Shown: positions 26,646-37,551 of the stretch, in pieces
How positions within the stretch are numbered: position 1 is the first letter of the stretch
How the letters are laid out: each line of letters starts with the position of its first letter
Assembly: GCA_009773555.1 (NCBI GenBank)
Contig: WSXZ01000012.1
Coordinates: forward strand, 103,569-167,568
Length of the DNA stretch: 64,000 nt
Reading direction: 5' to 3'
Source: Methylocystaceae bacterium
GTDB lineage: Bacteria > Pseudomonadota > Alphaproteobacteria > Rhizobiales > Beijerinckiaceae
Position numbers and translations under genes: made by a program
Notes under the pieces: generated by a model
What the model saw: the letters and a program-made list of their open reading frames with translations, nothing else
Databases searched by the model: none
Told to the model about the DNA's origin: nothing

Positions 26646-26698
26646 AAGGCTCGGCAAACGCTGTAGAGAGGATGTGTGGCTTTCTCTGCGCGGTCTGA

Positions 26699-27100
26699 TC
26701 AGCCGCCGATCGCCGCGCGCAGTTCCTGCAATTGCGCGAGCTTGTCGGACGCGGCGAGGCGCGCGTCGTCAGACTTGGCGTCGGATATGTCTTCGCGCGC
26801 GTTGCGAATGTCGGCGTCGACCTTGGCGACATCGATCTCGGAAAGCGGAATCGCCTGTTCGGCGAGAATGGTGAAGCCGGACGCGTTGACGTCGGCGAAT
26901 CCCCCGCGCACGAACAGCTTCTCGACCTTCCCTTCGCCGCCGGAAACGGTCACCACGCCGGCCTTCAGCGTGGTCATCACCGGGGCATGGTCCTTGAGCA
27001 CGGTGAACTGGCCGTCGGCGCCGGGCGCGACGACCGACTCGACTTCGCCGGAGAAGAGATGCTTCTCGGGAGAGACGAGTTCGAAGTGGAATGCGGCCAT
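26699..27100 (-). CDS. atpC: ATP synthase F1 subunit epsilon
   Basis: A 133-residue rotor subunit that couples the central stalk to the c-ring and can inhibit ATP hydrolysis. Family marks are FHFELVSPEKHLFSGEVE, LKDHAPVMTTLK and FVRGGFADV. It is the last gene of the F1 operon. A 117-nt gap containing a REP-like hairpin separates it from atpD. The N-terminal beta sandwich is complete and the C-terminal helical part is present. Confidence 0.95.
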   Translation of the reverse strand: MAAFHFELVSPEKHLFSGEVESVVAPGADGQFTVLKDHAPVMTTLKAGVVTVSGGEGKVEKLFVRGGFADVNASGFTILAEQAIPLSEIDVAKVDADIRNAREDISDAKSDDARLAASDKLAQLQELRAAIGG

Positions 27101-27132
27101 GATGTTCTCCGACGGCGCGTTGCGTCCAGCCC

Positions 27133-27165
27133 GTCATGGCCGGGCTTGATCCGGCCATCCACGAA
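27133..27165. repeat. Single REP-like hairpin between atpD and atpC
   Basis: GTCATGGCCGGGCTTGATCC followed by GGCCATCCACG matches the first hairpin of the 26351 repeat. Its place inside the atp operon could lower or stabilise the distal atpC transcript. Confidence 0.6.
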
Positions 27166-27217
27166 AACTGATCAGCGACCTTGGCCGAAACATCTCCGGC
27201 CAAGACGCTTTTAAAAG

Positions 27218-28669
<1,452 letters not shown>

Positions 28670-29551
28670 TCAGAGCGCCTCGGCGCCCGAGATGATTTCG
28701 ATGAGCTCCTTGGTGATCATCGCCTGACGCGACCTGTTGTAGATCGTCGTCTGCTTCTTGATCATGTCGCCGGCGTTGCGCGTCGCATTGTCCATCGCGC
28801 TCATGCGGGCGCCTTGTTCGGAGGCGGCGTTCTCGAGCAGCGCGCGAAACACCTGCACGGAGATGTTGCGCGGCAGCAGCGTCGAGAGAATTTCGTCCTG
28901 TCCCGGCTCATATTCATAAGACGCCTGCGGACCTTCGACAGGCGCCGCATTTTCGTTCGAGGGAATTTGCGCCGGGATGAGCTGCTGCGCGGTCGGAATT
29001 TGAGCGATCACCGATTTGAAGCGTGAGAAGAACAGCGTCGCGACGTCGAAGTCGCCCTCTTCGAACATGCGGATGATCTTCTTGCCGATTTCATCGGCGG
29101 TGTCGAAGCCCATCTGCTTGACGCCGCGCAGCTCGATGACCTCGATGATGTGGCGCTCATATTGGCGGCGGAGCTGCTCGAAACCCTTCTTGCCGACGCA
29201 GAGGATCTTGACGGTCTTGCCCTGATCCTGAAGCCGCGCGATGTGCTCGCGGGCGAGACGCACGATGGAGGAATTGAAGGCGCCGCAAAGGCCGCGCTCG
29301 GCGGTGGCGACGACGAGGAGATGCGTATCGTCCTTGCCATTGCCGGCCAAGAGCGGAGGTCCGCCCGCCGTCACGCTGGACGCGAGATTGGCCAGCACCG
29401 ACTCCATGCGCTCGGCATAAGGACGCGCCGCCTCCGCCGCCGACTGGGCGCGGCGCAATTTCGCGGCGGCGACCATCTGCATGGCCTTGGTGATCTTCTG
29501 CGTCGCCTTGACGGAGGAGATGCGGTTTCGAAGATCCTTTAGCGAGGGCAT
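28670..29551 (-). CDS. atpG: ATP synthase F1 subunit gamma
   Basis: The 293-residue central stalk. It opens [20 protein letters not shown], has the conserved [14 protein letters not shown], and ends [19 protein letters not shown]. It rotates inside the alpha/beta ring. It lies 50 nt after atpA and 24 nt before atpD. Confidence 0.97.
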   Translation of the reverse strand: MPSLKDLRNRISSVKATQKITKAMQMVAAAKLRRAQSAAEAARPYAERMESVLANLASSVTAGGPPLLAGNGKDDTHLLVVATAERGLCGAFNSSIVRLAREHIARLQDQGKTVKILCVGKKGFEQLRRQYERHIIEVIELRGVKQMGFDTADEIGKKIIRMFEEGDFDVATLFFSRFKSVIAQIPTAQQLIPAQIPSNENAAPVEGPQASYEYEPGQDEILSTLLPRNISVQVFRALLENAASEQGARMSAMDNATRNAGDMIKKQTTIYNRSRQAMITKELIEIISGAEAL

Positions 29552-29601
29552 ATCGTTTTTGCCTGTCTCGTTTCACCAACGTCCATATGGCCGGGCGCGC
29601 C

Positions 29602-31131
29602 TTAAGCGAAGCTCTTCGCGAAGCTCTCGACGACGCTCTTGAGTTTCGCCGCGGTCTCGTCGGTGAGATCCTTCGTCGTGCGGATGCTCTCGAGAATGTC
29701 GCTGTGCTGCGAACGCAGCAGCGCGAGCAAGCCGTCTTCGAACGCGCGCACGCGATTGACCGGCAGCGGATCGAGATAGCCGTTGACGCCGGCGTAGATC
29801 ACGCAGGTCTGCTCTTCCATCTTCAAGGGCGAGAACTGCGGCTGCTTCAAGAGTTCGGTGAGGCGCGCGCCGCGATTCAAGAGGCGCTGCGTCACCGCGT
29901 CGAGATCCGAGCCGAACTGGGCGAAGGCGGCCATTTCGCGATACTGCGCCAGTTCGCCCTTGATCTTGCCGGCGACCTTCTTGGTCGCCTTGGTCTGCGC
30001 CGACGAGCCGACGCGCGACACCGAAAGGCCGACGTTCACCGCAGGACGAATGCCCTGGTAGAAGAGATCGGTCTCAAGGAAGATCTGGCCGTCGGTGATC
30101 GAGATGACGTTCGTCGGAATATAGGCCGACACGTCGTTCGCCTGCGTCTCGATGACCGGCAGCGCGGTGAGCGACCCGGCGCCGCGATCGTCGGAAAGCT
30201 TCGCCGCGCGCTCGAGCAGGCGCGAATGCAGATAGAAGACGTCGCCCGGATAGGCTTCGCGGCCCGGCGGACGGCGCAGCAGCAGCGACATCTGGCGGTA
30301 GGCGACGGCCTGTTTGGACAGATCGTCATAAATGATCACGGCGTGCATGCCGTTGTCGCGGAAATATTCGCCCATCGCGCAGCCGGAGAAGGGCGCGAGG
30401 AACTGCATCGGCGCCGGATCGGAGGCCGTCGCGGCGACGATGATCGAATATTCGAGCGCGCCGCGCTCTTCGAGCACCTTGACGAATTGCGCCACGGTCG
30501 AGCGCTTCTGGCCGATGGCGACATAGACGCAGTAGAGCTTCGACTTCTCGTCGTCGCCGTCGTTCAGGGACTTCTGATTGAGGATCGTGTCGAGCGCGAT
30601 GGCGGTCTTGCCGGTCTGGCGGTCGCCGATGATCAGTTCGCGCTGGCCGCGGCCGATCGGGATCAGCGCGTCGACGGCCTTCAGGCCCGTCGCCATCGGC
30701 TCATGCACGGATTTGCGCGGAATGATGCCGGGCGCCTTGACGTCGACGCGTGAGCGCTGCGTCGCCTTGATCGGCCCCTTGCCGTCGATCGGATTGCCGA
30801 GCGCGTCGACGACGCGGCCCAGCAGCTCCTTGCCGACGGGAACCTCGACGATGGCGCCGGTGCGCTTGACCGTCTGGCCTTCCTTAATGTGGCGGTCGTC
30901 GCCGAAAATCACGATGCCGACATTGTCGGTTTCGAGATTGAGCGCCATGCCCTTGGTGCCGTCCTGGAATTCGACGGTCTCGCCGGCCTGCACATTGTCG
31001 AGTCCATAGACGCGCGCGATGCCGTCGCCGACGGACAGAACCTGGCCGACCTCGGTGACTTCGGCCTCGGCGCCAAAGTTGGCGATCTCCTTTTTGAGGA
31101 TCGCGGAAATTTCTGCGGCGCGGATATCCAT
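29602..31131 (-). CDS. atpA: ATP synthase F1 subunit alpha
   Basis: The 509-residue regulatory subunit of F1. Walker A is [11 protein letters not shown], preceded by [19 protein letters not shown], and the Arg-finger region is present. It starts [16 protein letters not shown], typical of alphaproteobacteria. The start overlaps the atpH stop by a single base, so the two are coupled. Confidence 0.97.
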   Translation of the reverse strand: MDIRAAEISAILKKEIANFGAEAEVTEVGQVLSVGDGIARVYGLDNVQAGETVEFQDGTKGMALNLETDNVGIVIFGDDRHIKEGQTVKRTGAIVEVPVGKELLGRVVDALGNPIDGKGPIKATQRSRVDVKAPGIIPRKSVHEPMATGLKAVDALIPIGRGQRELIIGDRQTGKTAIALDTILNQKSLNDGDDEKSKLYCVYVAIGQKRSTVAQFVKVLEERGALEYSIIVAATASDPAPMQFLAPFSGCAMGEYFRDNGMHAVIIYDDLSKQAVAYRQMSLLLRRPPGREAYPGDVFYLHSRLLERAAKLSDDRGAGSLTALPVIETQANDVSAYIPTNVISITDGQIFLETDLFYQGIRPAVNVGLSVSRVGSSAQTKATKKVAGKIKGELAQYREMAAFAQFGSDLDAVTQRLLNRGARLTELLKQPQFSPLKMEEQTCVIYAGVNGYLDPLPVNRVRAFEDGLLALLRSQHSDILESIRTTKDLTDETAAKLKSVVESFAKSFA

Positions 31132-31694
31132 CAGCCGACCTCTTTCATGCGTGTGCGGATTGAGTTGAGCTTGGTGCGCACGGAGGCGTCGACCATGCGT
31201 GAACCGATTTTGACGATCAGACCGCCGATGATCGACGGATCCGTCGTCACCTTGAGATCGATGGTCTTGCCGCCGGTGACGCCGGCGAGCGTCTCGCGCA
31301 GCGCGGCTTCATGATCCGGCTTCAGCGCCGCCGCGATCGTCACGTCGGCGCGCACCAGGCCCTTCGCCTTGTCGTGCAGGCGGCGATAGGCGGCGATCAT
31401 GTCGGAGATGACGAAGAGACGTCGCTTGGCGGCGACGAGACGGATGAAATTGGCGGCGATGCCGGTGATCTGGCCCTTGTTGAGAACCGGCTCGAGCGCG
31501 TCAAGCTGCTCCTTGGCGGAGAACACCGGGCTTTTGACCATGCGCTTGAGATCGGCGCTGCCGTCCAGCAGAGTCTTGAATCGATCGAGCGCCGCGGCGA
31601 CGTCATCGGCGGCGTGATTTTCCGTCGCCAAATCATAGAGTGCGGAGGCGTAGCGACCCGCAACGCCCGATAAGGAATCCCCGTCTTGAGCCAC
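31131..31694 (-). CDS. atpH: ATP synthase F1 subunit delta
   Basis: A 187-residue peripheral stalk subunit that links F1 to the b subunits. It opens with [13 protein letters not shown], the usual start of the family, and has [11 protein letters not shown] and a C-terminal [19 protein letters not shown]. It is the first gene of the operon here. As in other alphaproteobacteria, the Fo genes are not next to it. Confidence 0.95.
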   Translation of the reverse strand: MAQDGDSLSGVAGRYASALYDLATENHAADDVAAALDRFKTLLDGSADLKRMVKSPVFSAKEQLDALEPVLNKGQITGIAANFIRLVAAKRRLFVISDMIAAYRRLHDKAKGLVRADVTIAAALKPDHEAALRETLAGVTGGKTIDLKVTTDPSIIGGLIVKIGSRMVDASVRTKLNSIRTRMKEVG

Positions 31695-31944
31695 TTGGTT
31701 CGCTCGTCAATCTACGTCGTTTGGAGACGCCGCTCGCAGTGCAAGTTGCACGGTCGCGACGATAAAGCGGTTAGCCTCAAACGACGGATGCTGTAGGAAA
31801 AGGAACGAGGGCCGCTGCGCCCCAGCTCCAAGGCGAGCGTCCCCTAACACAGGCATTTTGGGGGCGCAACCCTGTCACATTGCCGCGATTTTTGGCGCCG
31901 GCCTAAAACCCGGCCAAGCAACAGCTCTCGAGGGAGGCATATTC

Positions 31945-32820
31945 ATGACCAAAGCGGTCGTCGGAATAATCGGCGGGTCAGGCGTTTATGATCTGCCGGG
32001 GCTCGCCAACATTCGCCGCGAGCGGGTCGTGACGCCCTGGGGCGAGCCTTCCGACGAACTCGTCTTTGGCGAACTCGGCGCGACCCAGGCGGTCTTTTTG
32101 CCGCGGCACGGGCGCGGCCATCGGCTCTCGCCCTCGACCATCAACTATCGCGCGAACATCGACGCGCTGAAGCGCGCCGGCGTCACCGATCTGATTTCGG
32201 TCTCGGCCTGCGGCTCGTTCAGATCGGAGCTTTTTCCGGGTCTCTTCGTGCTGATCGATCAATTCGTCGATCGCACCTTCGCGCGGCGATCCTCCTTCTT
32301 TGGCGACGGCTGCGTCGCGCATGTGTCGATGGCGCATCCGATCGCGCCGCTGCTGTCCGCGCGCATCGGCGCCGCGGCGAAAGACGAGAACATCGATCAT
32401 GTCGCCGGCGGAACCTACGTCTGCATGGAAGGCCCGCAGTTTTCGTCCTACGCCGAATCGCTCACCTATAAGGCCGCGGGCTATGACGTGATCGGCATGA
32501 CGGCGATGCCGGAAGCCAAGCTCGCGCGCGAGGCCGAAATCTCCTACGCCACCGTCGCCATGGTGACGGATTTCGATTGCTGGCATCCCGAGCACGACAA
32601 TGTCGACATCGCCTCGGTGATCGCGGTCGTTCAGAAGAATTCGGCGACCGTCGCGCGCTTGCTGGCGCGGGTTCTGACCGATTTTCCGCGCGAACACGAG
32701 CCCTGCCCGATCGGCTCCGACCGCGCGCTCGACAACGCCATCGTCACCGCCCCCGACGCGCGCGATCCGGAGTTGCTCAAGAAGCTCGACGCGGTGATGG
32801 GGAGGGTGCTTGGGGGGTAG
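31945..32820 (+). CDS. mtnP: S-methyl-5'-thioadenosine phosphorylase
   Basis: This 291-residue enzyme splits methylthioadenosine into adenine and methylthioribose-1-phosphate, feeding adenine to Apt. Family marks are VGIIGGSGVYDLPG, LPRHGRGHRLSPSTINYRANI, YVCMEGPQFSSYAES and IGMTAMPEAKLAREAE. I choose ATG 31945, preceded by GAGGGAGG; the track start adds 29 unlike residues. The 3' end is duplicated at 33545-33613. In related genomes mtnP and apt are often adjacent; here two toxin-antitoxin modules lie between. Confidence 0.93.
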   Translation: MTKAVVGIIGGSGVYDLPGLANIRRERVVTPWGEPSDELVFGELGATQAVFLPRHGRGHRLSPSTINYRANIDALKRAGVTDLISVSACGSFRSELFPGLFVLIDQFVDRTFARRSSFFGDGCVAHVSMAHPIAPLLSARIGAAAKDENIDHVAGGTYVCMEGPQFSSYAESLTYKAAGYDVIGMTAMPEAKLAREAEISYATVAMVTDFDCWHPEHDNVDIASVIAVVQKNSATVARLLARVLTDFPREHEPCPIGSDRALDNAIVTAPDARDPELLKKLDAVMGRVLGG

Positions 32821-32823
32821 GCT
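32755..32823 (+). repeat. mtnP 3' end, original copy of a 69-bp direct repeat
   Basis: The last coding bases of mtnP, including CTCAAGAAGCTCGACGCGGT, recur with a handful of differences at 33545-33613. The first toxin-antitoxin pair and a resolvase remnant lie between the two copies. Confidence 0.85.
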
Positions 32824-32841
32824 TTTATGATATAGAAGCTT

Positions 32842-33102
32842 ATGGCGATCACCCTCACCCCCGACCAAGAAGCTTGGCTTCAAGCGCATGTCGCGACCGG
32901 CGATTTTCCCTCGATCGAGGAGGCCGCCCGTCAGCTCATCGACGAGCGCATTGTCGAGCGCGAACTTGAAAAAGACGATTTGGCTTGGGCAAAGCCCCTC
33001 GTTGAGGAAGGTCTGGCCGCGCTTGAACGCGGCGAGATTATTTCGATTGAGGAGCACAAGGCGCGTAACGCCGCCCGTCTCGCCGCGCTTAAAGGGCGAT
33101 GA
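32842..33102 (+). CDS. ParD-like antitoxin, module 1
   Basis: An 86-residue antitoxin. The N-terminus ITLTPDQEAWLQAHVATGDF followed by SIEEAARQLIDERI is a ribbon-helix-helix of the ParD/CopG type, and the C-terminal helical tail would wrap the toxin. The stop overlaps the toxin start by 4 nt. The module likely represses its own promoter, which lies in the 21 nt after mtnP or within mtnP itself. Confidence 0.8.
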   Translation: MAITLTPDQEAWLQAHVATGDFPSIEEAARQLIDERIVERELEKDDLAWAKPLVEEGLAALERGEIISIEEHKARNAARLAALKGR

Positions 33103-33407
33103 CTCGCGTTATCGTTACCGAACTTGCCGACGCGGATACGGCGGAGATTCTCGCAGACATCACACGTGAGGCAGGCTATCGCGCCGCCGAAAAATACAAC
33201 CTTCGCATTGAAAGTCTTTACGACAGGCTTGCCGAGCATCCTGACAGTTACGAAGCGCGGCCGAAGCTCGGGGCGCACATCCGAGTCGGGGTGGTCGTCC
33301 CCTATCTCGTGATCTATCGCCACGCTGCCGGCGACGACATAGTGAGCATTGTTCGCGTCGTGCATGGTCGGCGCAAAATCACCCGCAAGCTTTTGCATGG
33401 TTCTTAG
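33099..33407 (+). CDS. ParE/RelE-type toxin, module 1
   Basis: A 102-residue toxin of the RelE/ParE superfamily: VTELADADTAEILADITREA, then YDRLAEHPDSYEARPKLG, PYLVIYRHAAGDDIVSIVRVVHGRR. The late strand IVRVVHGRR is the best family mark. ParE members poison gyrase while RelE members cut mRNA; which applies cannot be told from sequence. The start ATGA overlaps the antitoxin stop. Confidence 0.8.
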   Translation: MTRVIVTELADADTAEILADITREAGYRAAEKYNLRIESLYDRLAEHPDSYEARPKLGAHIRVGVVVPYLVIYRHAAGDDIVSIVRVVHGRRKITRKLLHGS

Positions 33408-33417
33408 CGACCCGGCC

Positions 33418-33540
33418 CTGATCTGTTACGCGCGCGGTTTCAACGGGCGGCCAAAGCGTTAATGCGCAGACGAAGCAACTGCGCGCCGCCGAAGCCGAAA
33501 GGGTTTTCCAGAAGGCGGCGAACGGCCCATTGAGCGACGG
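33418..33540 (+). pseudogene. Remnant of a serine recombinase (resolvase) N-terminus
   Basis: The translation LICYAR, a one-base frameshift, then VSTGGQSVNAQTKQLRAAEA and ERVFQKAANG matches the start of resolvase/invertase proteins (IGYARVSTxxQ, then QxxxLxxAGxExxF). Only about 40 residues remain before the duplicated mtnP tail begins. It was probably brought in with the toxin-antitoxin module. Confidence 0.65.
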
Positions 33541-33544
33541 CGAC

Positions 33545-33613
33545 GATGCGCGCGATCCGGAACTGCTCAAGAAGCTCGACGCGGTGATGGGAAGGGTGAA
33601 TGGGGGGTAGGCT
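33545..33613 (+). repeat. Duplicate of the mtnP 3' end
   Basis: Sixty-nine nucleotides matching 32755-32823 at roughly nine of ten positions, including the GGGGGGTAGGCT tail. It has no coding role here and marks the right edge of the inserted module 1. Confidence 0.85.
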
Positions 33614-33630
33614 GGCATCTCTCGCAAAGC

Positions 33631-33654
33631 GTCATAAGTATGATAAAGTATGAC
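33631..33654 (+). promoter_or_regulatory. Probable operator of toxin-antitoxin module 2
   Basis: GTCATA and TATGAC form inverted arms 12 nt apart, immediately upstream of the antitoxin. The ATG at 33650 falls inside the right arm, which favours the ATG at 33674 as the true start. Autoregulation by ParD-type antitoxins is known. Confidence 0.5.
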
Positions 33655-33673
33655 GCCTTTGGGAGACCCGCGC

Positions 33674-33961
33674 ATGTCGGACATCGAGCGACTGACCATC
33701 ACCCTGCCGACCGACATGGCGGCGAGCATCAAGAGCGCCGTTGACGGCGGCGATTACGCATCGGCGAGCGAAGTCGTTCGCGCGGCTTTGCGTGATTGGA
33801 AGCTGAAACGCGCTTTGCAGCTTCAGGAACTCGAGGCCTTGAAGGCCGACATTGATAAAGGCCTCGCCGACCTCGCCGCCGGCCGCGTGAAGAAGTTTGA
33901 CGCTGCGAAGATTATCGCCAGAGGGAGGAAGCTATTAGCCGACCGCTCAACCTCCGCCTGA
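33674..33961 (+). CDS. ParD antitoxin, module 2
   Basis: A 95-residue ribbon-helix-helix antitoxin: MSDIERLTITLPTDMAASIK, then DYASASEVVRAALRDWKLK, the classic ParD pattern. ATG 33674 follows GGGAG at good distance. The track start 33650 lies in the operator. The 3' end overlaps the toxin frame by 28 nt. It is unrelated in detail to module 1. Confidence 0.88.
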   Translation: MSDIERLTITLPTDMAASIKSAVDGGDYASASEVVRAALRDWKLKRALQLQELEALKADIDKGLADLAAGRVKKFDAAKIIARGRKLLADRSTSA

Positions 33962-34254
33962 CCGACGCGGCGGAAGCCGACCTTGCCGAAATCTGGGCTT
34001 ATGTTGCTAGCGACAGTTCTGATACGACGGCGACGAGCTTACTCGGCAAATTCCACGCAACATTTTCTCGCTTGCAGGATTTTCCGCTTTCGGGCGCTGA
34101 GCGCCATCAACTCGCGCCCGATTTGCGAGTCGCCTTACAGGGCAGCTACGTCGTCTATTATCTTCCCACGGAATCCGAAATCGTGATTGTCCGCGTGCTG
34201 CATGGCGCGCGAGACGCCGCCGCCATTGCCGATACAGGCGGCTTTCTCAAATGA
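33934..34254 (+). CDS. ParE toxin, module 2, apparently starting with ATT
   Basis: The frame reads SRPLNLRLTDAAEADLAEIW, then FSRLQDFPLSGAERHQLAPD, YVVYYLPTESEIVIVRVLHG, a full ParE fold of 106 residues. No ATG, GTG or TTG exists in frame upstream of the conserved first strand. The only fitting codon is ATT at 33934, six nucleotides after a strong GGAGG. The ORF track shows just the last 60 residues for this reason. Either ATT is used at low efficiency, or an ATG was mutated and the toxin is weakened. The start is inferred; the family is clear. Confidence 0.75.
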   Translation: MSRPLNLRLTDAAEADLAEIWAYVASDSSDTTATSLLGKFHATFSRLQDFPLSGAERHQLAPDLRVALQGSYVVYYLPTESEIVIVRVLHGARDAAAIADTGGFLK

Positions 34255-34513
34255 AACGCCGATACGCGCGCGCAGAGAACCTCGGTCCTTGGACAGATTT
34301 TTGAATGGGGAATGATCAACGGGAAGCTTTCCATTCTGTGCTGGGTTCTAGGCGAGGACTGGGAAAACTTGGACACCTAGCAAAGGCAACCGCGCAGACG
34401 CCCACCTCCCCCCATTTGCGCCCTGCCCCGCCATCCGTGTATTCCTCTCAGCTGTGGCGGTTTCGCCATGTCCATCCACGCGGCCACCTCGCCGCCGATC
34501 GCAAGGCCGTTTC
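34255..34513. other. Gap between toxin module 2 and apt
   Basis: About 260 nt without a supported gene. A short ORF on plus (34305-34838) overlaps apt in another frame and is a shadow. No clear promoter pair was found. Confidence 0.5.
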
Positions 34514-35041
<528 letters not shown>

Positions 35042-35116
35042 AGCGCCTTTTTCCGGGTGTTCTTGCTCAGCCCAGGCTCGAAGTTCAGAATCTCCGTGAG
35101 AGGCTTGCATAGGCGC

Positions 35117-36427
35117 ATGACGCCGCGACGGACCCATTTGGCGCTGGCGGCGCTCGCCCTCGCCGCGCTCGTCGGCGGAGTCGCGGCCCTCCGCTATATG
35201 CCCGACGTTGCGAGCAGCTCTCCCGTCCGGAGCGACGCCGTGCGCAGCGCCTGGAGCGGCGCGCTGCCGACCGGCCTGCGCAGCATGGCCCTGCGGATAA
35301 AACCCGGCGCCTTTCCCCCTGCTCCGCCGCCAGTCGCCGCGCCGCCGCCGCAAGAGCCGTCCGCCGAAGTCGCGGCGCTGCCGCAGGGCGGCGACGGGCT
35401 CGAAGGGTCGGTGTCGTTCCCGCCCGCGCCGCCGCCCGCGCGACCGGAGATTGTGGAAAAGCCGACGCCGCTGCCCCCGTCGCGACCGGCAAATCTCGCC
35501 GAGCTTGCCGACAAATTCGCAGAGACGGCGGCGGCAGCTCCTGCCGAGCCGCCGCAAACCGCCGAGGCGACCCCGCCCGCGCCCGCCGAGGTCCCGGCGA
35601 CGACGCCGGCGCTCGCCAATGCGCCGCTGCCGCCGGCCCGGCCGCAGGAGCCGTCGGCGAGAGCCGCGGTTGAGGCGACGCCCACGGCGCAGGAGTCGGC
35701 GCCGCCGACCCAGGTGGCGCGCGCCGTCGAGCCGACGTTGCGGGCTGCGCCCGAGGACGCGTTTCAGCAGGAGGCCCCGATCCGTTACGGCATGGGGGAT
35801 CAGGTCTTCGTGCGGATCTTCAAGCAGGAAGGACAGCTCGAGCTTTGGCTTCGAAAGAGCAACAGCCGCTTCTCGCTCTATAAAACCTATCCGATCTGCA
35901 AATGGTCCGGCAGGCTCGGGCCCAAGCTCAAGGAAGCCGACTACCAGTCGCCGGAAGGCTTCTACAGCGTCTCGGCGAAGCAGCTGCATCCACATTCGAA
36001 TTATCACCGCGCGTTCAACGTCGGCTATCCGAACGCCTTCGATCGCCAGAACGGCCGGACCGGCGGCCTCGTCATGGTGCATGGCGCGTGCAAGTCGGTC
36101 GGCTGCTTCGCCATGACCGACCGCGGCATCGAGGAAATCTACGCCTTCGTCGAGGCGGCGATGCGCGCCGGCCAGCACGAAGTGCAGGTGCATATTTTTC
36201 CCTTCCGCTTGACGGAGCAGGCGATCGCTCGGGAAACCGGCGGCAGCTGGCTCGCCTTCGTCGGCGCGGGCGGCAATTATCAGCACTGGACCGAGTTCTG
36301 GCGCAATCTGAAGCAGGGCTACGACATCTTCGAGCAGACCGGCGAACCGCCGACGGCCTTCGCCTGCGGCGATCATTACGCTTTTGGCGCGGGCGATTCG
36401 TCATGCCGACGCATCGCCGGCTGGTGA
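35117..36427 (+). CDS. L,D-transpeptidase-like (YafK/YkuD family) secreted protein
   Basis: From ATG 35117 the protein has a signal-anchor (THLALAALALAALVGGVAAL), then about 180 residues rich in Pro and Ala with repeated LPPxRP motifs, then a catalytic domain. The active site is HGACKSVGCFAM (His, Ser-x-Gly-Cys), typical of L,D-transpeptidases and YafK/DpaA-like proteins. Preceding motifs are FVRIFKQEGQLELWL and GPKLKEADYQSPEGFYSV. It should act in the periplasm on peptidoglycan cross-links or on lipoprotein linkage. The Pro-rich linker would span the wall. Confidence 0.85.
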   Translation: MTPRRTHLALAALALAALVGGVAALRYMPDVASSSPVRSDAVRSAWSGALPTGLRSMALRIKPGAFPPAPPPVAAPPPQEPSAEVAALPQGGDGLEGSVSFPPAPPPARPEIVEKPTPLPPSRPANLAELADKFAETAAAAPAEPPQTAEATPPAPAEVPATTPALANAPLPPARPQEPSARAAVEATPTAQESAPPTQVARAVEPTLRAAPEDAFQQEAPIRYGMGDQVFVRIFKQEGQLELWLRKSNSRFSLYKTYPICKWSGRLGPKLKEADYQSPEGFYSVSAKQLHPHSNYHRAFNVGYPNAFDRQNGRTGGLVMVHGACKSVGCFAMTDRGIEEIYAFVEAAMRAGQHEVQVHIFPFRLTEQAIARETGGSWLAFVGAGGNYQHWTEFWRNLKQGYDIFEQTGEPPTAFACGDHYAFGAGDSSCRRIAGW

Positions 36428-36520
36428 TCGCGGCGCGCTGAGGCGCTGTTCAGCTTGGTTTCAGCCGGCGCGCGCGAGAATGCCTTAAGCGCTGGGGGGC
36501 GCAAACGAGGAAAACGCCGC

Positions 36521-36922
36521 ATGCGGCTCGTGACGTTCATCGGCGCGGCTAGCGCCTTCACCATTCTTTCTGCGCCGATCGCGCAGGCGGCCAATGCGCC
36601 GCTGTGCCTCGCGATCGCTCAAAACTACAACACATGCATGCGCCAGCATCAGTACGGGCGCGGCGGGCATGGCGGTTATGGTCCGGGCTACGGCCAAGGA
36701 TACGGACAAGGATACGGACAAGGCTATCGCCGTGGCTATCAAGGCGGCTACCCCGGCGACGACGACGGCGATTATGACGGCGATGGCGGCTACGGCGGAT
36801 TTGGCGGTTACGGCGGTTACGGTGGCGGCGGCGGCGGCTCCCCGCGCCGCCGTTACGAGAGCGCCAAGGCGGCCTGCGCGATCTGGCTCGCGCAGATGCA
36901 GGCCAGCGGCTGCTTCAACTAG
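36521..36922 (+). CDS. Small secreted Gly/Tyr-rich protein
   Basis: A 133-residue protein with signal peptide RLVTFIGAASAFTILSAPIA ending AQA. A low-complexity region follows (GYGQGYGQGYGQGYRRGYQG, then GGYGGFGGYGGYGGGGGG) with an acidic insert. It ends in a short segment with Cys residues (AACAIWLAQMQASGCFN). Function unknown; possibly an envelope or surface structural protein. ATG 36521 is chosen because it starts the signal peptide. Confidence 0.7.
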   Translation: MRLVTFIGAASAFTILSAPIAQAANAPLCLAIAQNYNTCMRQHQYGRGGHGGYGPGYGQGYGQGYGQGYRRGYQGGYPGDDDGDYDGDGGYGGFGGYGGYGGGGGGSPRRRYESAKAACAIWLAQMQASGCFN

Positions 36923-36984
36923 CGTGACCGAGAGCCGCGCCTGCAACGCTTTCATTTTCGGGCCGGCCCGATTACACTCGCTCC

Positions 36985-37037
36985 CACACGGGATGGGGCT
37001 CCCGGTAACCGCCTGATGAGGCTGATGGCTCCTGCCG
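36985..37037 (+). ncRNA. Fluoride riboswitch (crcB motif)
   Basis: The sequence GGGATGGGGCTCCCGG, AACCGCC, then GGCTGATGGCTCCTGCC fits the crcB RNA motif: first stem, the conserved AACCGC, and the pairing partner that follows GCTGATG. It lies 90 nt upstream of crcB on the same strand. A GGGACGCGCGTCC hairpin and a GGGAGGAG stretch follow, so control may act on translation or on termination. Confidence 0.8.
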
Positions 37038-37126
37038 CAAGGGACGCGCGTCCTGCGGGAGGAGCGCGTCTGAAACGCCGCCTGCCGCAGCATGTTTGTC
37101 GTCCGCTCGCTCGAAAGGACGACGTC

Positions 37127-37501
37127 ATGGGCTTCTTCATTGTGTTTGCTGGCGGGGGACTGGCCGCGGCCGCGCGCCACGGGGTCAACATTCTTCTTGC
37201 CCGACTGATCGGGGTCGGTTTTCCCTTCGGGACGCTGACCGTGAACGTGCTTGGCTCGTTCCTGATGGGCGTGATCGTCGGTTATTTCGCCTTCCAGGGC
37301 GAGGCGTCCCAGAACTGGCGCCTGTTCCTCACGACCGGAATCCTTGGCGGCTTCACCACTTTTTCGGCGTTCTCGCTCGAGACGGTTTTGCTGTACGAGC
37401 GCGGCGAACTGGCGATGGCGACCTTCTATGTCGTGGCCTCGGTCGGCCTTGCGGTCGCCGGCCTCCTCGCCGGCCTGTCGCTGCTGCGCCATTTTTCGTG
37501 A
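37127..37501 (+). CDS. crcB: Fluoride exporter CrcB/Fluc
   Basis: A 124-residue four-helix membrane protein forming a dimeric fluoride channel. Marks are GGGLAAAARHGVN, FPFGTLTVNVLGSFLMG and TTGILGGFTTFSAFSLE, all characteristic of Fluc. The track ORF starts inside the riboswitch; ATG 37127 begins the conserved protein. Expression should rise when fluoride binds the upstream RNA. Confidence 0.95.
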   Translation: MGFFIVFAGGGLAAAARHGVNILLARLIGVGFPFGTLTVNVLGSFLMGVIVGYFAFQGEASQNWRLFLTTGILGGFTTFSAFSLETVLLYERGELAMATFYVVASVGLAVAGLLAGLSLLRHFS

Positions 37502-37551
37502 TGGGCTCAACTGCGTGTGTCAGGATTCATGAGTCGGCACGCCGCCTGTCG

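Larger units (their letters stand above)
26201..26698. other. Repeat-filled intergenic region downstream of atpC
   Basis: This stretch of about 500 nt has no credible gene. It is occupied by two near-identical copies of a palindromic repeat unit and short flanks. The two sides are convergent transcription units (the channel gene on plus, the atp operon on minus). Confidence 0.7.
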
